Virus record (IMG/VR): IMGVR_UViG_3300025168_000049
Coordinates: 1-64,000 of that record
Length of the DNA stretch: 64,000 bases
From: a virus
Direction: 5' to 3' (one strand)
Positions within the stretch are counted from its first letter, which is position 1. Each line of letters begins with the position of its first letter. Below the pieces are notes generated by a model that did not search any database, was not told where the DNA came from, and worked only from the letters and a program-made list of their open reading frames with translations. Positions 32,174 through 42,605 of this stretch are shown here, in pieces. Made by a program: the position numbers and the translations under genes.

Positions 32174-35100
32174 ATGGCGGCAGATTTAAAAATTCTTTTT
32201 GAAACCATAATTACCAAGGCTAACGTTACGGCGCCGGGTGATGGGGATAATCAAGCACAACTAACAGTTAGTGTTTCTGGTTGTTCTACTATGAGGCTTG
32301 TTTCAATACAAGATATCACTTCTGCTGTTGTTCTTTGTGAAACCGGTGAAAATGTAATTGCAACAGCTCCTACTTATGGATCCCATTCTAATTCTGATAC
32401 TGATTGGGGTATAATAAAGTATGAGGATTTCATGATAGGAGATTGTCTAAACTGTGCCTGGAGTAGAACAATACGAGTTAATATCCAGGATCCACTAGGT
32501 TTTTATCCAGATGAATTCATTGACAGACAAATTTGGTTTGCTCCCGCTTATTATAATTATGCAGCGGTAAATACAACTCATGCTGACTATAATACTAGTG
32601 TTACCTGTGGAAATCTACAATTACATAATGATCTACCTTATTGTCCTACTGGTCTTCAACCAACATCTTGTGTAAGTCCTTTTGCTGACGGTACTTGGTA
32701 TGGATCAAATGTAGACTGTAGAGGATCTGCTGATTGTCCTGCAGCTAGTACTTGTGATCCAACTACTGTTAATAATCATTTTACTTTTAGATACGCTAAA
32801 GCTGTAACAGACCCTTTTGGTGCGATAGCTGGGTTAGTAACTAGTAAAGTAGTTAATGTTTCAAATACTTATAGAGTCGATACTGCCATACAAGAAAGTG
32901 TGCTAAACGACGCGTTTGGATCTGGAACAGAAGAGTTTGAAACATGGACTATTTCTGGAGGAGAAAGTATATATTGGTGGAATAGTGGTTTAACAAATGC
33001 GGCTGTAACAACAGCTGGAGCTGGTGGATCAGCCACTAGTTTTACTTGGGATGATCTTTTACAAACTTTCCATTGGCATTGTTATGGTAATTCTGCTAAT
33101 CCATGTGTAAGCCCTCCGTGTGTTCCGTCTAATGCTTTAGATATTAAGAGGGAGGGAGACGCTTTAGTTCAATACAATTTAGTTATTTCGAGGTACTACA
33201 ATGTCAGTTGTAATAACACTGGTAGTAAATGTAGTAATATGTTACAATGGTCTGAAATATGTGATCCAGATACACCACCTAATATAAATGTTTCGTTGGG
33301 ACCTCATCAGGATCTGAATAATGTTACAGTTACAGCAACTACAGGAATAGCTGCACCTGTTATTACTAATCTTACTCCTATTTGTGGGCCAGTTAATAAT
33401 CCAACTTTAGTTTATACTGGTCTTCCTGGTACAATTCTTGAGGCTACTGGAGAATGTTCATATACCCAAACAGATTTTACTCCTCCTTGTACTATGCCGT
33501 GTACATTTACACCTCCAACTTGGGGTGTAGCTAATTGTGGGGGAGGAGCTATAACACCGGCAACTGATATTTATGCTTGGTATGATATGACATCTTGGAC
33601 CTCTTTGGAAGTTGTCAGTACATTTCTTACTTTAACAGAATATTGTTTTGGGCCTGGTGGATTACAATCTAATGGATGGACTGGTAAATTACATAATATA
33701 TTAGGATCTACTGAAAGATTTGTAAACTGGGCAACATACCCAATGGATGGTACATTAAACAATGCGCAACCACTACCCGCTGGACATTATCCAGTGTCAA
33801 TAGCTGCTAACTACGGTCCTGCCTCTAAAATATTAAGAGTAGCTTCGTGGGTTGTATATCATGATCCTACCAGCGGTAATCCTCAAAATAATTGGTACAC
33901 ACAAACTACCGCAACTAATAATAGTACTGCTACTTTATTAGATATTAGAATGGATGCGGGGGGTAATTTGTTACCAATGTCTAGTTGGACATATCTTGAT
34001 GCAGATCAATTAGATTATGCAATGGTATCAGGTGCGCCTGCGCCTGCGTCAGCATATTTGGCTCCAGGATTTGGATGGCAGGGAGGTTCTGTTATACCCT
34101 TACCGGGTACACTACCATCAAATGGAGTGGGATTAAATCTTATCTTTTTAGATGAGGCAGCGTCAGGTACACAACCTTATCAATATGCTAATCAAACAAG
34201 TGCTAGAGGACCTTACTTTTTTAATACTGTATATAATTCAACTACAACTACGACAAGTTGGTTGGCTCCTAAACCTGCATATATGGCGGATTATGATCTT
34301 TTTGTAAGTTTATATGAAGCTTTTAGAGCAGGGGGAGGACAAATATACTCTTTTGTATATCCTAGTAAGGCGAGTTCTAATGCCGCTTTAAATCAGACAG
34401 CAGGTTTTCCAAATTTTTGTACTGCCGCTATTTTTAGTGGAAATAGAGATACAGATGCTAAAAATAATCCAGCATATACAGATGCAGCTCTAAACGAAGG
34501 AGTAGGTGGAGTAGGAACAGGTCTTAAAGATGGGCATTGGGAATTTGGTACTGTTGATGCTATACACCCTAATGGAAATCCTGTATTTCAACCTCCACAT
34601 CAATATGTATTTGAACCTGAATGGACTATTGGTTCTGCTATGTGGCTAGCTGGGAATGCTGTAAATCCAACTGACTATCCGATTATTGGTATTGCTAGTA
34701 CTTTAGGAGTTCATATGGCAAATCCTATGAGAAGAAATGTTCTTTGGGACGCACCAAATACAACTACCGTTGCTACAACTTATGGAGGATCAACAGGTAC
34801 ACGAGCATGGAGGCCTGGAGAGCATGATTATGGATATGGAGGTTTAGATAACTATCAATGGGATGCAAATGTAGCTTGTGCGCCTTTTACCCTATCTACA
34901 TTTGATGAAGACCTTACACAATATATAGAGAATGAATTTGGATCAGGAGGTCCATGTAGTGGTGCACATTGTATAACAATAGAAGTAACTGATGATGCTG
35001 GAATACCAATACCAAATTATCCTATTACACATAATTTAGATTCAGCTGGTGTTGTACCTGTAGGAACTACAAATGCTTTAGGAATCTTTCAATATAGTTT

Positions 35101-38100
35101 AGGACCTGGAGCAATCCCTACTACTAGTTGTGTAATCAACAGCTGTATGGATATAATGATTAATAATGCTGCTAATGGAGGATCTGCACCTAGTGGAGGA
35201 ACCATGGGTGATTGTAAACAAACTAGAATACAGATATTTTTAGCTAAAAGTACTTTTGTAGTTGGTGCAAATATAACTGCTCCGTGTTGTCCTACTATAG
35301 GATGTATGGATCCGTTAGCATGTAACTATGACTCTTCTGCGTGTGTGCCTTGTGATTCTACCCCACCAGATGGCACGGGTGCAAGTACAGTACCTGGATC
35401 TTTAGGTGAATGTTGTATATATACTGCAGGATGTACTGACCCTAATGCTAATAATTATGATGCTACTGCTACGAATGATTGTGGTTGTAATATTCTAGAT
35501 ACAACTCCTGGCTCAGCTTATATGGTTGCAGGAACACCGCAATCAGGTCAAACTAATTATGGAGATACATCTTGTTGTTTATATTCAGGTTGTTTAGATC
35601 CAAGTTCAGTAAGTTATAATCCGGTTAGCGCTCATATAGGTTGTAATAGTACAACTGGAGTCCCTACTTTATATCCTGTACCAAGTATTCCAGGAATTGT
35701 TTCTGTAGCTACTTCGTACCCTGACTGCTGTCCAAGTACAAAAATGAATTGTTGTAATCCTAAATTTATATTAAATGGGTCTTCAGTAAATCCTCCAGGT
35801 ATGAGTGGATGTGACTTTTCTTACATATTCGATCCTTCATGCCAAGGTTTAAATACTCCTGGTTTAACAACTGTTACAAATTGGGATTATACATTAGAAA
35901 TATGGGATCCAATAGGAATGTGGTGGTTGCAAGTAGGCGCAACAACTAATGTTGTTGGTAACACTTTTACTCCTGTAGAATTTCAATATGCATGTGCTAC
36001 TGTTAATAGTTTTGGATCAGTAGCGGTAGATGATTTTACTGCTGGTGATGGTTATTATAGAGTAGTACTGAATGTTTGGTTTAGTGATGGAACATCTTGT
36101 CAAGAAGCGACGGATGCTCTTTGGAACACAGCAGATAATATAACTTTTGGTACATGTGGATGTACAAATCCTTTAGCTACTAATTACAATGCAGCAGCAA
36201 CTTGTCCTTGTAATGATGCAGGAGTTCCTAATGATTGTTGTCTAGGTGTTTCTGGGTGTACATCATATGGATGTATAGATACAGCAGCTGGTCCAAATCC
36301 AGATGTAAATGGACTTGATAGTACTCTTACTGCTTGTACTTATCCTTGTGCAAATGGTTATGCTGCTTTAAATTATGACCCTGCTATAGCAGTAGGATGT
36401 CCTTGTGATGCTGCAGGAACAGCACTAGGGACTGCTCCAGGACAATGTTGTACATATTGTGTGTATGGATGTAATGATCCTTCAGCTGCTAATTACAATC
36501 CACTTGCTACATGTGATGCAGTTAAAACATGTAATGCGGCAGGTACTGGATGTTGTATATGGTGGCATGTCTGGGAAAACTGTTCTACTGGAGAGAAGAT
36601 ATCTATTGGAGATACTACAGTAGGACCTACAATGGATGTGTACGATAATAATACAGCGCATGCTAATATAGAAGCAGCTTACGGAGGGTCAATTCCTGTT
36701 GGGCAAGCAGCTAAGTTTGATTATGTTGATCCAATATCTGGAGTAATAACTACTAAAGATTGTTGGCAGTATAATGGGCAGTTTAGTGTTTTTGAAAATT
36801 ATTTAAACCCAGGAAATATAACTACACACGCAAGTTTCTATGTAGATACAACAATTGTGGGAGGATCAAGTGGAGGAGATTGTAGTGCATGTGCTAGCCC
36901 TTGTCCACTAGGACAAATAGAAGTTGAGCTTCTTATGACTGATGATAATCTATCAGGATCAGGACTAGGCTGGGATGGTTGGGAAGTGACGTTTACAGGA
37001 CAAAATACTGGAGCTGTCTATGGGCCATTTACTATTAATTCAGGATCAGCTGGATTCCAACGTTTATGTATGAAAGAAGATTGTTACACTAATACTGTAG
37101 TAGATACAACTAGTAGTAGCGTAGGAAATACTGATCTTATGCAGTTTGAAATTGTAGATACAGCATCAGGTGTAAGTTTAACAGGTCCACATGGTATAGG
37201 TATAGTTCAATTTCAACTAGGCTCAGCATACACTTGTTGTATATACGGTTGTATGAATTCTCTTAATAATTTCTATGACCCATCAGCTACTTGTCATTGT
37301 GATGATACAGATCCACAAGCTTTACTTTTAGGTCCAGCATGTGTAGGAAGTCAAAGTGGTCCTGATTGTTGTTGTGAAGAGTGTGTTTTTGGATGCACAG
37401 ATCCGAGCGCACATAATTTTGATCCTTTAGCTACTTGTGATTGTGATATTTCAGGAACAGCTCAAGGTAATAATGAGTGCTGTTGTTTTGATGATGGATG
37501 TCCAGATAATTATACTGTTCATGGATATAGTAATCCTACAGGTGCTTGTAACTATAATCCTTTAGCATGCGCAGATTGTAATGCTAATGTAGGAGGAAGT
37601 GATACAAGCTGTTGTCATTATCCAGGTTGTACAGATCCATCAGCTACAAACTACGATTCATCAGCTACATGCCCATGTAATGGAACTACTGGGATTCCAG
37701 GTGTAGATAATGATTGTTGTACTTATTGTGTTTATGGTTGTATGAATCCAGGAGCGGCTAACTATGATCCGTTAGCTACTTGTCCATGTGACGCAACAAA
37801 TGTAGGATGTACTACAAGTGGAGTACCTACAGCTTGTTCAGGTCCAGGAGTAGGGTGGGGACAATGTTGTGATATAGGTATTGCAGGATGTATGGATGGA
37901 GGACTTACAGGATATACAGCAGCTTTAGGATTTGGTTCTGCAGATGATGGAATCACTGCTTTAAACTATAATGCTTTAGCTACTGTTGATGATGGTTCTT
38001 GTGTATATTGTACATATGGATGTACAAATTCATCTTTTACTAACTATGATCCATCAGCAGGATGTGCTTGTGACGATGCTGATCCTAATTCTTTAATATT

Positions 38101-40279
38101 ATCACCTTGTGTAAATGATTTAAGTGGAACTATGCAAACTGGAATAGATTGTTGTTGTACAGATTGTATTTATGGATGTACTGATCCTACTGTTTCTAAT
38201 TATAATCCTTTAGCAACTTGTGACGATGGATCATGTTGTGTTGACGGATGTACAGATCCAACTCAATGTGTTTATGATCCAGCAGCAACTTGTGATAATG
38301 GTTCTTGCTCTCCTTGTACAACTGGATGTGCAGACGCAACAGCATTAAATTATGACCCATTAATAGCTACTAATGATCCTGATGCTTGTTTTTATTGTAA
38401 TCTTGCTACAGGACAATTAGACAACAGTTTTTCAGGAAGTCATCCAATTGTTAGTCCTGCATCTATAGTTTGGGGATCTGTTGAGACTAATACTACTATA
38501 CTCACAGGTACTTTTACAGGTGCTGCTGATGGTCAAATACAATTTTTAGGAACAGATAATATTGCTAATACCACAATGTCTACGAATGCTGCATATTTAG
38601 GGATGACATGGAAGTTAGAACTATATAAAACAAATGCATATTGTGACGCTTGGGATGCAGCCGGATCTGTTTTAACAGCTACACAAACAGGATTAACAAA
38701 TCCTGTACATACTTTTACTGGTCTAGGTTATGGATACTACACTGTAAAAGCAATGCTTGATGATGGTATTGGAGGAGTAGTTGGATGGGAAGAATGTTGG
38801 CAAACAGCATGTGGAACTGTAATGGGAGAAGTATGTTGTACATACAATGCTACAAACTTCTGCACTGTAAATTGTCCTCCTGTTTATCTGCAAAGTTGTA
38901 ACTCATCAAGTTGTATTGGTATACCTGGTTGTACTTGTGGCGGATGGGGAGGTGAAATTTGGCTTCCTACAGGTAGTCTATGCTCTAATATGGGAACATT
39001 ATGTTTTCAGATGGTATGCGGTGATTATATGTTCGACGTTGCATGGGCTGTAACAAACTCTGCTGGAACTGTAGTTGGATCTGCAACAGTTATTAATACT
39101 ACAGGATTCATTAATGAAACTCCGTGTATCTCTAATTTACCTGTAGATGTATATACTATTACTATAACTGAATTAAGTTCTCCTCAATATATTTGCCCTC
39201 CTGTTACTCTAACACTTTCTCCACCTGCAGTTATCTGTGATTGTACAGATGCTACAAATGCAGGTTATAATCCTAGTGCTACACATAATTGTGATGGTAC
39301 TAATTTAGGAACAACGTTAGCAGGATGGGACGATTGTTGTACTGGATGTGCAGATTTTGGGTGTACAGATCCAAATGCTTTAAATTATGATGCTTCTATA
39401 TTACCGGGATGTGAATGTTGTTGTACGTATGATATTCCTGGATGTATGGACCCTGACGCTCAGAACTATAATATAGGTGCTACTGTTCCATGTGATTTAA
39501 TTAACTATAGTACAGATTGTTGTGAGTATTGTCCAGTACCTACTTGGTCATGTCTTCCTAATCCTGCTACCGTTACAGATGATTGTGGATTAACAGGAAC
39601 ACCACCTTCAAGTGGATGGCTTGACTATGAAGGACATAATCCTAATAATGGCTCTGTTCCTGCAGGACCATCAGTAGCTATGGAAGCAGCAGGACTACAA
39701 GCAAGTGGAGCTGCGCTTTCTTATACCCATTTTGTTAATGCAGAAATGGCTGTTAATGGTATTGTTGTGACACATGGGATAGATGCAGACTTTACAAACT
39801 ATCCTGTACGAACTAATAAAACATGTCCACCAGGGTTAGAGGATACTTGTTGTAGTGAAATTGTTCCTGGGGTACATCCTGTGCCATTAATGATTATGAA
39901 AGTTCATTATATAACCCATACCTCATTAAGTGCTCAGTATACTACTTGGAGAACTTATATTGATGCAGCTATATTATTAGGAGGTTCTGCAGCACAAGCT
40001 GTTTTAATATCTAATGCAGCAGTAGCTCCTCCAGGGTTTGTTACAGATCCTACTAATGCTTATGGTACTCCAACTCATTACTTAGCTAATATGTCTGAAA
40101 GTGCATCAACTGCTTGGGGTAGCCCAGTATCTACACTACTTATAGGAGGTGGCTCCTCAATCAACGCTAATAGAACTAATTGGTCATCATGTTGTACAGG
40201 TCCATGTTCATGTATAGAAGATACATTTGGAACATATGGAAATATCTGGTCTTGTCAAGATGACCCTAATCATATTTAA
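32174..40279 (+). CDS. Giant Cys-rich repeat adhesin-like protein
   Basis: 2701 residues, the largest gene here. Residues 1-930 hold beta-rich domains with long aromatic/Gly stretches; 935-1010 resembles a carboxypeptidase-regulatory-like domain (ITIEVTDDAGIPIPNYP). From about 1042 to 2450 there are some 18 copies of a Cys repeat, consensus GCTDPxAxNYDPxATC then DDGSC or CPCD, with two non-repeat insertions (about 1460-1680 and 2075-2220). This repeat is common in secreted surface proteins of marine Bacteroidota and probably binds calcium through its Asp/Asn residues. No signal peptide is present. Location after the head unit and before fibre genes suggests a tail fibre or adsorption protein. 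Confidence 0.7.
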   Translation: MAADLKILFETIITKANVTAPGDGDNQAQLTVSVSGCSTMRLVSIQDITSAVVLCETGENVIATAPTYGSHSNSDTDWGIIKYEDFMIGDCLNCAWSRTIRVNIQDPLGFYPDEFIDRQIWFAPAYYNYAAVNTTHADYNTSVTCGNLQLHNDLPYCPTGLQPTSCVSPFADGTWYGSNVDCRGSADCPAASTCDPTTVNNHFTFRYAKAVTDPFGAIAGLVTSKVVNVSNTYRVDTAIQESVLNDAFGSGTEEFETWTISGGESIYWWNSGLTNAAVTTAGAGGSATSFTWDDLLQTFHWHCYGNSANPCVSPPCVPSNALDIKREGDALVQYNLVISRYYNVSCNNTGSKCSNMLQWSEICDPDTPPNINVSLGPHQDLNNVTVTATTGIAAPVITNLTPICGPVNNPTLVYTGLPGTILEATGECSYTQTDFTPPCTMPCTFTPPTWGVANCGGGAITPATDIYAWYDMTSWTSLEVVSTFLTLTEYCFGPGGLQSNGWTGKLHNILGSTERFVNWATYPMDGTLNNAQPLPAGHYPVSIAANYGPASKILRVASWVVYHDPTSGNPQNNWYTQTTATNNSTATLLDIRMDAGGNLLPMSSWTYLDADQLDYAMVSGAPAPASAYLAPGFGWQGGSVIPLPGTLPSNGVGLNLIFLDEAASGTQPYQYANQTSARGPYFFNTVYNSTTTTTSWLAPKPAYMADYDLFVSLYEAFRAGGGQIYSFVYPSKASSNAALNQTAGFPNFCTAAIFSGNRDTDAKNNPAYTDAALNEGVGGVGTGLKDGHWEFGTVDAIHPNGNPVFQPPHQYVFEPEWTIGSAMWLAGNAVNPTDYPIIGIASTLGVHMANPMRRNVLWDAPNTTTVATTYGGSTGTRAWRPGEHDYGYGGLDNYQWDANVACAPFTLSTFDEDLTQYIENEFGSGGPCSGAHCITIEVTDDAGIPIPNYPITHNLDSAGVVPVGTTNALGIFQYSLGPGAIPTTSCVINSCMDIMINNAANGGSAPSGGTMGDCKQTRIQIFLAKSTFVVGANITAPCCPTIGCMDPLACNYDSSACVPCDSTPPDGTGASTVPGSLGECCIYTAGCTDPNANNYDATATNDCGCNILDTTPGSAYMVAGTPQSGQTNYGDTSCCLYSGCLDPSSVSYNPVSAHIGCNSTTGVPTLYPVPSIPGIVSVATSYPDCCPSTKMNCCNPKFILNGSSVNPPGMSGCDFSYIFDPSCQGLNTPGLTTVTNWDYTLEIWDPIGMWWLQVGATTNVVGNTFTPVEFQYACATVNSFGSVAVDDFTAGDGYYRVVLNVWFSDGTSCQEATDALWNTADNITFGTCGCTNPLATNYNAAATCPCNDAGVPNDCCLGVSGCTSYGCIDTAAGPNPDVNGLDSTLTACTYPCANGYAALNYDPAIAVGCPCDAAGTALGTAPGQCCTYCVYGCNDPSAANYNPLATCDAVKTCNAAGTGCCIWWHVWENCSTGEKISIGDTTVGPTMDVYDNNTAHANIEAAYGGSIPVGQAAKFDYVDPISGVITTKDCWQYNGQFSVFENYLNPGNITTHASFYVDTTIVGGSSGGDCSACASPCPLGQIEVELLMTDDNLSGSGLGWDGWEVTFTGQNTGAVYGPFTINSGSAGFQRLCMKEDCYTNTVVDTTSSSVGNTDLMQFEIVDTASGVSLTGPHGIGIVQFQLGSAYTCCIYGCMNSLNNFYDPSATCHCDDTDPQALLLGPACVGSQSGPDCCCEECVFGCTDPSAHNFDPLATCDCDISGTAQGNNECCCFDDGCPDNYTVHGYSNPTGACNYNPLACADCNANVGGSDTSCCHYPGCTDPSATNYDSSATCPCNGTTGIPGVDNDCCTYCVYGCMNPGAANYDPLATCPCDATNVGCTTSGVPTACSGPGVGWGQCCDIGIAGCMDGGLTGYTAALGFGSADDGITALNYNALATVDDGSCVYCTYGCTNSSFTNYDPSAGCACDDADPNSLILSPCVNDLSGTMQTGIDCCCTDCIYGCTDPTVSNYNPLATCDDGSCCVDGCTDPTQCVYDPAATCDNGSCSPCTTGCADATALNYDPLIATNDPDACFYCNLATGQLDNSFSGSHPIVSPASIVWGSVETNTTILTGTFTGAADGQIQFLGTDNIANTTMSTNAAYLGMTWKLELYKTNAYCDAWDAAGSVLTATQTGLTNPVHTFTGLGYGYYTVKAMLDDGIGGVVGWEECWQTACGTVMGEVCCTYNATNFCTVNCPPVYLQSCNSSSCIGIPGCTCGGWGGEIWLPTGSLCSNMGTLCFQMVCGDYMFDVAWAVTNSAGTVVGSATVINTTGFINETPCISNLPVDVYTITITELSSPQYICPPVTLTLSPPAVICDCTDATNAGYNPSATHNCDGTNLGTTLAGWDDCCTGCADFGCTDPNALNYDASILPGCECCCTYDIPGCMDPDAQNYNIGATVPCDLINYSTDCCEYCPVPTWSCLPNPATVTDDCGLTGTPPSSGWLDYEGHNPNNGSVPAGPSVAMEAAGLQASGAALSYTHFVNAEMAVNGIVVTHGIDADFTNYPVRTNKTCPPGLEDTCCSEIVPGVHPVPLMIMKVHYITHTSLSAQYTTWRTYIDAAILLGGSAAQAVLISNAAVAPPGFVTDPTNAYGTPTHYLANMSESASTAWGSPVSTLLIGGGSSINANRTNWSSCCTGPCSCIEDTFGTYGNIWSCQDDPNHI
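35300..39530 (+). repeat. Degenerate Cys/Asp repeat array inside the giant gene
   Basis: About 18 units of roughly 30-60 codons, each starting GC(T/M/L/N)(D/N) and containing NYD or NYN and ATC. Units vary in sequence, so these are old protein-level repeats rather than fresh DNA duplications. They are interrupted by unrelated domains near 36,550-37,210 and 38,400-38,840. Confidence 0.75.
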
Positions 40280-40289
40280 AAAATAAATT

Positions 40290-40601
40290 ATGGCAACAAC
40301 ACCTCAATATGTACAAGATATCATCCTACCTATGGTAAGAGAATGCATTATTAGAAAAGGAGGAAGTGTATTATTAAAACAACAAGTGGGATTACGAGAT
40401 ACCTGTTCAACTATGCATACTTGGACATTAATATTAATAGATTATTTACTGTCAAAAGAAGACTTATCTTGCATGTATTCATGTGCTTCAGAGAGTTATC
40501 TTACAAATAGTGATGAATATTTAAATAAATTTGTTAACTTTGCAAACAAATATTGTGAGGAATGTAAATCTACGGTAAAGACGCCGTATCCTCCAAATTA
40601 A
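40290..40601 (+). CDS. Small Cys-containing hypothetical protein
   Basis: 103 residues, helical, with several Cys (CIIRKGG, CSTMH, CMYSCAS, CEECKS). It follows the giant gene after 10 bases and shares its Cys richness with it and with the 31664-32164 product. Possibly a partner in the same virion structure. No family recognised. Confidence 0.5.
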   Translation: MATTPQYVQDIILPMVRECIIRKGGSVLLKQQVGLRDTCSTMHTWTLILIDYLLSKEDLSCMYSCASESYLTNSDEYLNKFVNFANKYCEECKSTVKTPYPPN

Positions 40602-40626
40602 ACCTAACCAATATAAAATTAAAAAA

Positions 40627-41043
40627 ATGACAACAATTACTGCAACAAAAGGAGAATTCGTAAATTTAGTAAACGGGCTATATTCTATACGAACTCTTAA
40701 GGGAAAAGAATTTGGATTTAAAGTTTTAAATAACTTAGAACTTCTTCAAACGTCTTTAAAAGACCTAGAAGATTTAGGACGTCCATCAGATGAATTTTTA
40801 AAAGTAGCGGAGCAAATGAATTCTATTGCTAATAGAAACTCTCCAGAAGGAGTAGCTGAAACTAAAGTTATAGAAGAAGAGAACAAGGAGCTAATTGATG
40901 TTCGTAAAGCACAGTTAGATGAAGTTAAGGTAGTTATGGAAGAAGAAACATCTATAGAATTAGAACTTATAGAAAAGGCTTTAGTTCCAGAAGAAATCTC
41001 TATAGAAGATTTAATGAATATTAAAAAAATAATACAAGACTAA
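40627..41043 (+). CDS. Coiled-coil hypothetical protein
   Basis: 138 residues: a short N-terminal domain (YSIRTLKGKEFGFKVLNN) then a long acidic helix (residues 75-125) with heptad spacing. It may be a tail assembly chaperone or a fibre adaptor; evidence is only position and helical content. It ends 2 bases before the fibre stalk gene. Confidence 0.5.
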   Translation: MTTITATKGEFVNLVNGLYSIRTLKGKEFGFKVLNNLELLQTSLKDLEDLGRPSDEFLKVAEQMNSIANRNSPEGVAETKVIEEENKELIDVRKAQLDEVKVVMEEETSIELELIEKALVPEEISIEDLMNIKKIIQD

Positions 41044-41045
41044 TT

Positions 41046-41534
41046 ATGGCAAAAGCAAGAAATACAGAGGAAATCCTCTTACAACAAACACGAGATAAAT
41101 CAGTAGAACTAAAAGGTGATGTTATATTAGATGATGCTAATATAGCAATTACTGCTGCACAAACTACAATCTCAGCTACTCAGAATACAACTTCAGCATC
41201 ACAAAATACAATCTCAGCAGCACAAAATACAACTTCAGCTACTAAGGCTACAGCTATAGCAGCGACTGCTGAAACATCGTTAGATAGATCTATTGGAAGA
41301 AAAGGATGTGAGATGCGGACATCAGCTTCAGATGCACTAGAAGAAATTGAGGCAGATACATATTACGCTATACAAATGATAAATGATACTACTTTTGACC
41401 TTTTAACTGGACTAAACTGTACTGGAACTTTTACAGGCATCGTATATCCAGCTGGCAGTGTTATTTATCTGAATGTATCTATGTTTAGTATATCTGTAGG
41501 AGGACCTGCAATATTATATAAAGCACAAGCATAG
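41046..41534 (+). CDS. Short fibre protein with heptad-repeat stalk
   Basis: 162 residues. Residues 40-67 are four 7-residue repeats (TTISATQ, NTTSASQ, NTISAAQ, NTTSATK), forming a predicted trimeric coiled-coil stalk. A C-terminal beta domain (residues 95-162, including CTGTFTGIVYPAGSVIYLN) could be the tip. A small trimeric fibre is the likely product. Its stop shares bases with the next gene's GTG start. Confidence 0.6.
   Translation: MAKARNTEEILLQQTRDKSVELKGDVILDDANIAITAAQTTISATQNTTSASQNTISAAQNTTSATKATAIAATAETSLDRSIGRKGCEMRTSASDALEEIEADTYYAIQMINDTTFDLLTGLNCTGTFTGIVYPAGSVIYLNVSMFSISVGGPAILYKAQA
41163..41246 (+). repeat. 21-bp tandem repeat encoding the fibre heptads
   Basis: Four in-frame 21-base units (41163, 41184, 41205, 41226) with about 70-85 percent identity by eye. 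Such units can change copy number and alter fibre length. Confidence 0.7.
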
Positions 41535-42289
41535 TGGCATTTTCGGTGAACATATCTAATAGTCTAAATAAATACAAACGAGCATTTGCTCCAAGTAGAC
41601 TACCAGAGGTGTTTTTGTGGCTACATTTAAATGATTCTAGTCAATATGTTTTAGATTCAGGTACAATAGCAGAATGGAAAAATGCAGTAGATTCTGATAA
41701 TGACTACACTAATGGTAGTGTAACTAGATCTCCTACATTAGTAGGAGGTCCATTAACAGCTTTAAAAGATAAATCTTTATCTTTTGATGGAGGAGATTAT
41801 TTAGTAGGAGCTGTTCCAAAAGCTATTGGTGGCCCAACTGCAGGCACTTTTGCAATAGTTTATACAAACGCTAATTGGGCTGCGGCATCTGCTCAAGTAA
41901 TTATAGGAGATGATAATACAAACAATAGCTTTGTTCGTTCATCAAGTGCTACGAATTTTACTTTTAAAGCGTATGATGGAAGTACTACATCTTCTAAAGG
42001 CTTGGCTACTGATGTGACTTTAGTAAATGGTCAATTTTATGTTTTTATAGTAACAGTATCACTAATAGGAAACGTTAAAATGTATATTGATGGTGTTCTT
42101 CAAAGTAATAGTCCAACTTTTAATCCTGCAGAGTCTCAACTTATAATCCAAGAAATAGGAGCTAAGAATGGCCCTTCACAACCATTAACTGGGTCGGTTA
42201 AAGAAGTAGTAGCTACAACGGCAGTCTTAACAGACTCTGAAAGAATAAAATTAAATAGTTATCTAGGACACAGACACGGAATACTCTAA
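41534..42289 (+). CDS. Concanavalin/LamG-like lectin domain protein
   Basis: 251 residues from a GTG at 41534. After a 45-residue lead, residues 55-250 follow the LamG/ConA pattern: LSFDGGDYLVG, then FAIVYTNANW, then VKMYIDGVLQSNSP and a closing strand IQEIGAKNGP with LTGSVKEVVATTAVL. This jelly-roll fold binds glycans or calcium, so a receptor-binding tip or fibre is the inference. The GTG is 1 base before the end of the stalk gene, implying coupled synthesis. Confidence 0.7.
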   Translation: MAFSVNISNSLNKYKRAFAPSRLPEVFLWLHLNDSSQYVLDSGTIAEWKNAVDSDNDYTNGSVTRSPTLVGGPLTALKDKSLSFDGGDYLVGAVPKAIGGPTAGTFAIVYTNANWAAASAQVIIGDDNTNNSFVRSSSATNFTFKAYDGSTTSSKGLATDVTLVNGQFYVFIVTVSLIGNVKMYIDGVLQSNSPTFNPAESQLIIQEIGAKNGPSQPLTGSVKEVVATTAVLTDSERIKLNSYLGHRHGIL

Positions 42290-42293
42290 AATT

Positions 42294-42605
42294 ATGGCAA
42301 CAACAAAACAAGAAATAGCACTAATGAAAAAGGATATAGAAACTTTGAGCGGAGATATAAAACAATTAAATAAAAAGATAGATACTTTAATGATTAAACT
42401 GCTCGACCCAGATGAAGGAATAGTAATTAGAGTTAATAAAAATACTGCTCGTTTAGATGAAAGAGATCAAAACATGGACAAGTGGTTAAAAGACATTGAA
42501 GATTTCCATCATATGAAAAAATGGAAATTAGGAGTTAATAAAGCATTATGGGTTGTATACGCAGCTATTATAGGATTCATAATTAGAGTATTATTTTGGG
42601 AATAA
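42294..42605 (+). CDS. Coiled-coil membrane protein, XhlA-like
   Basis: 103 residues: N-terminal coiled coil (IALMKKDIETLSGDIKQLNKKI), a charged middle, and one C-terminal membrane helix (ALWVVYAAIIGFIIRVLFW). This is the layout of XhlA-type hemolysin/holin accessory proteins that work with an endolysin. It begins a run of membrane and cell-wall genes at 42.3-44.5 kb. Alternatively a virion membrane-contact protein. Confidence 0.55.
   Translation: MATTKQEIALMKKDIETLSGDIKQLNKKIDTLMIKLLDPDEGIVIRVNKNTARLDERDQNMDKWLKDIEDFHHMKKWKLGVNKALWVVYAAIIGFIIRVLFWE

Noticed and set aside
35300-39530. Repeat array considered as CRISPR or recent tandem duplication
   Set aside because: Units are long, in-frame, diverged and protein-coding, with no constant direct repeat or spacers.
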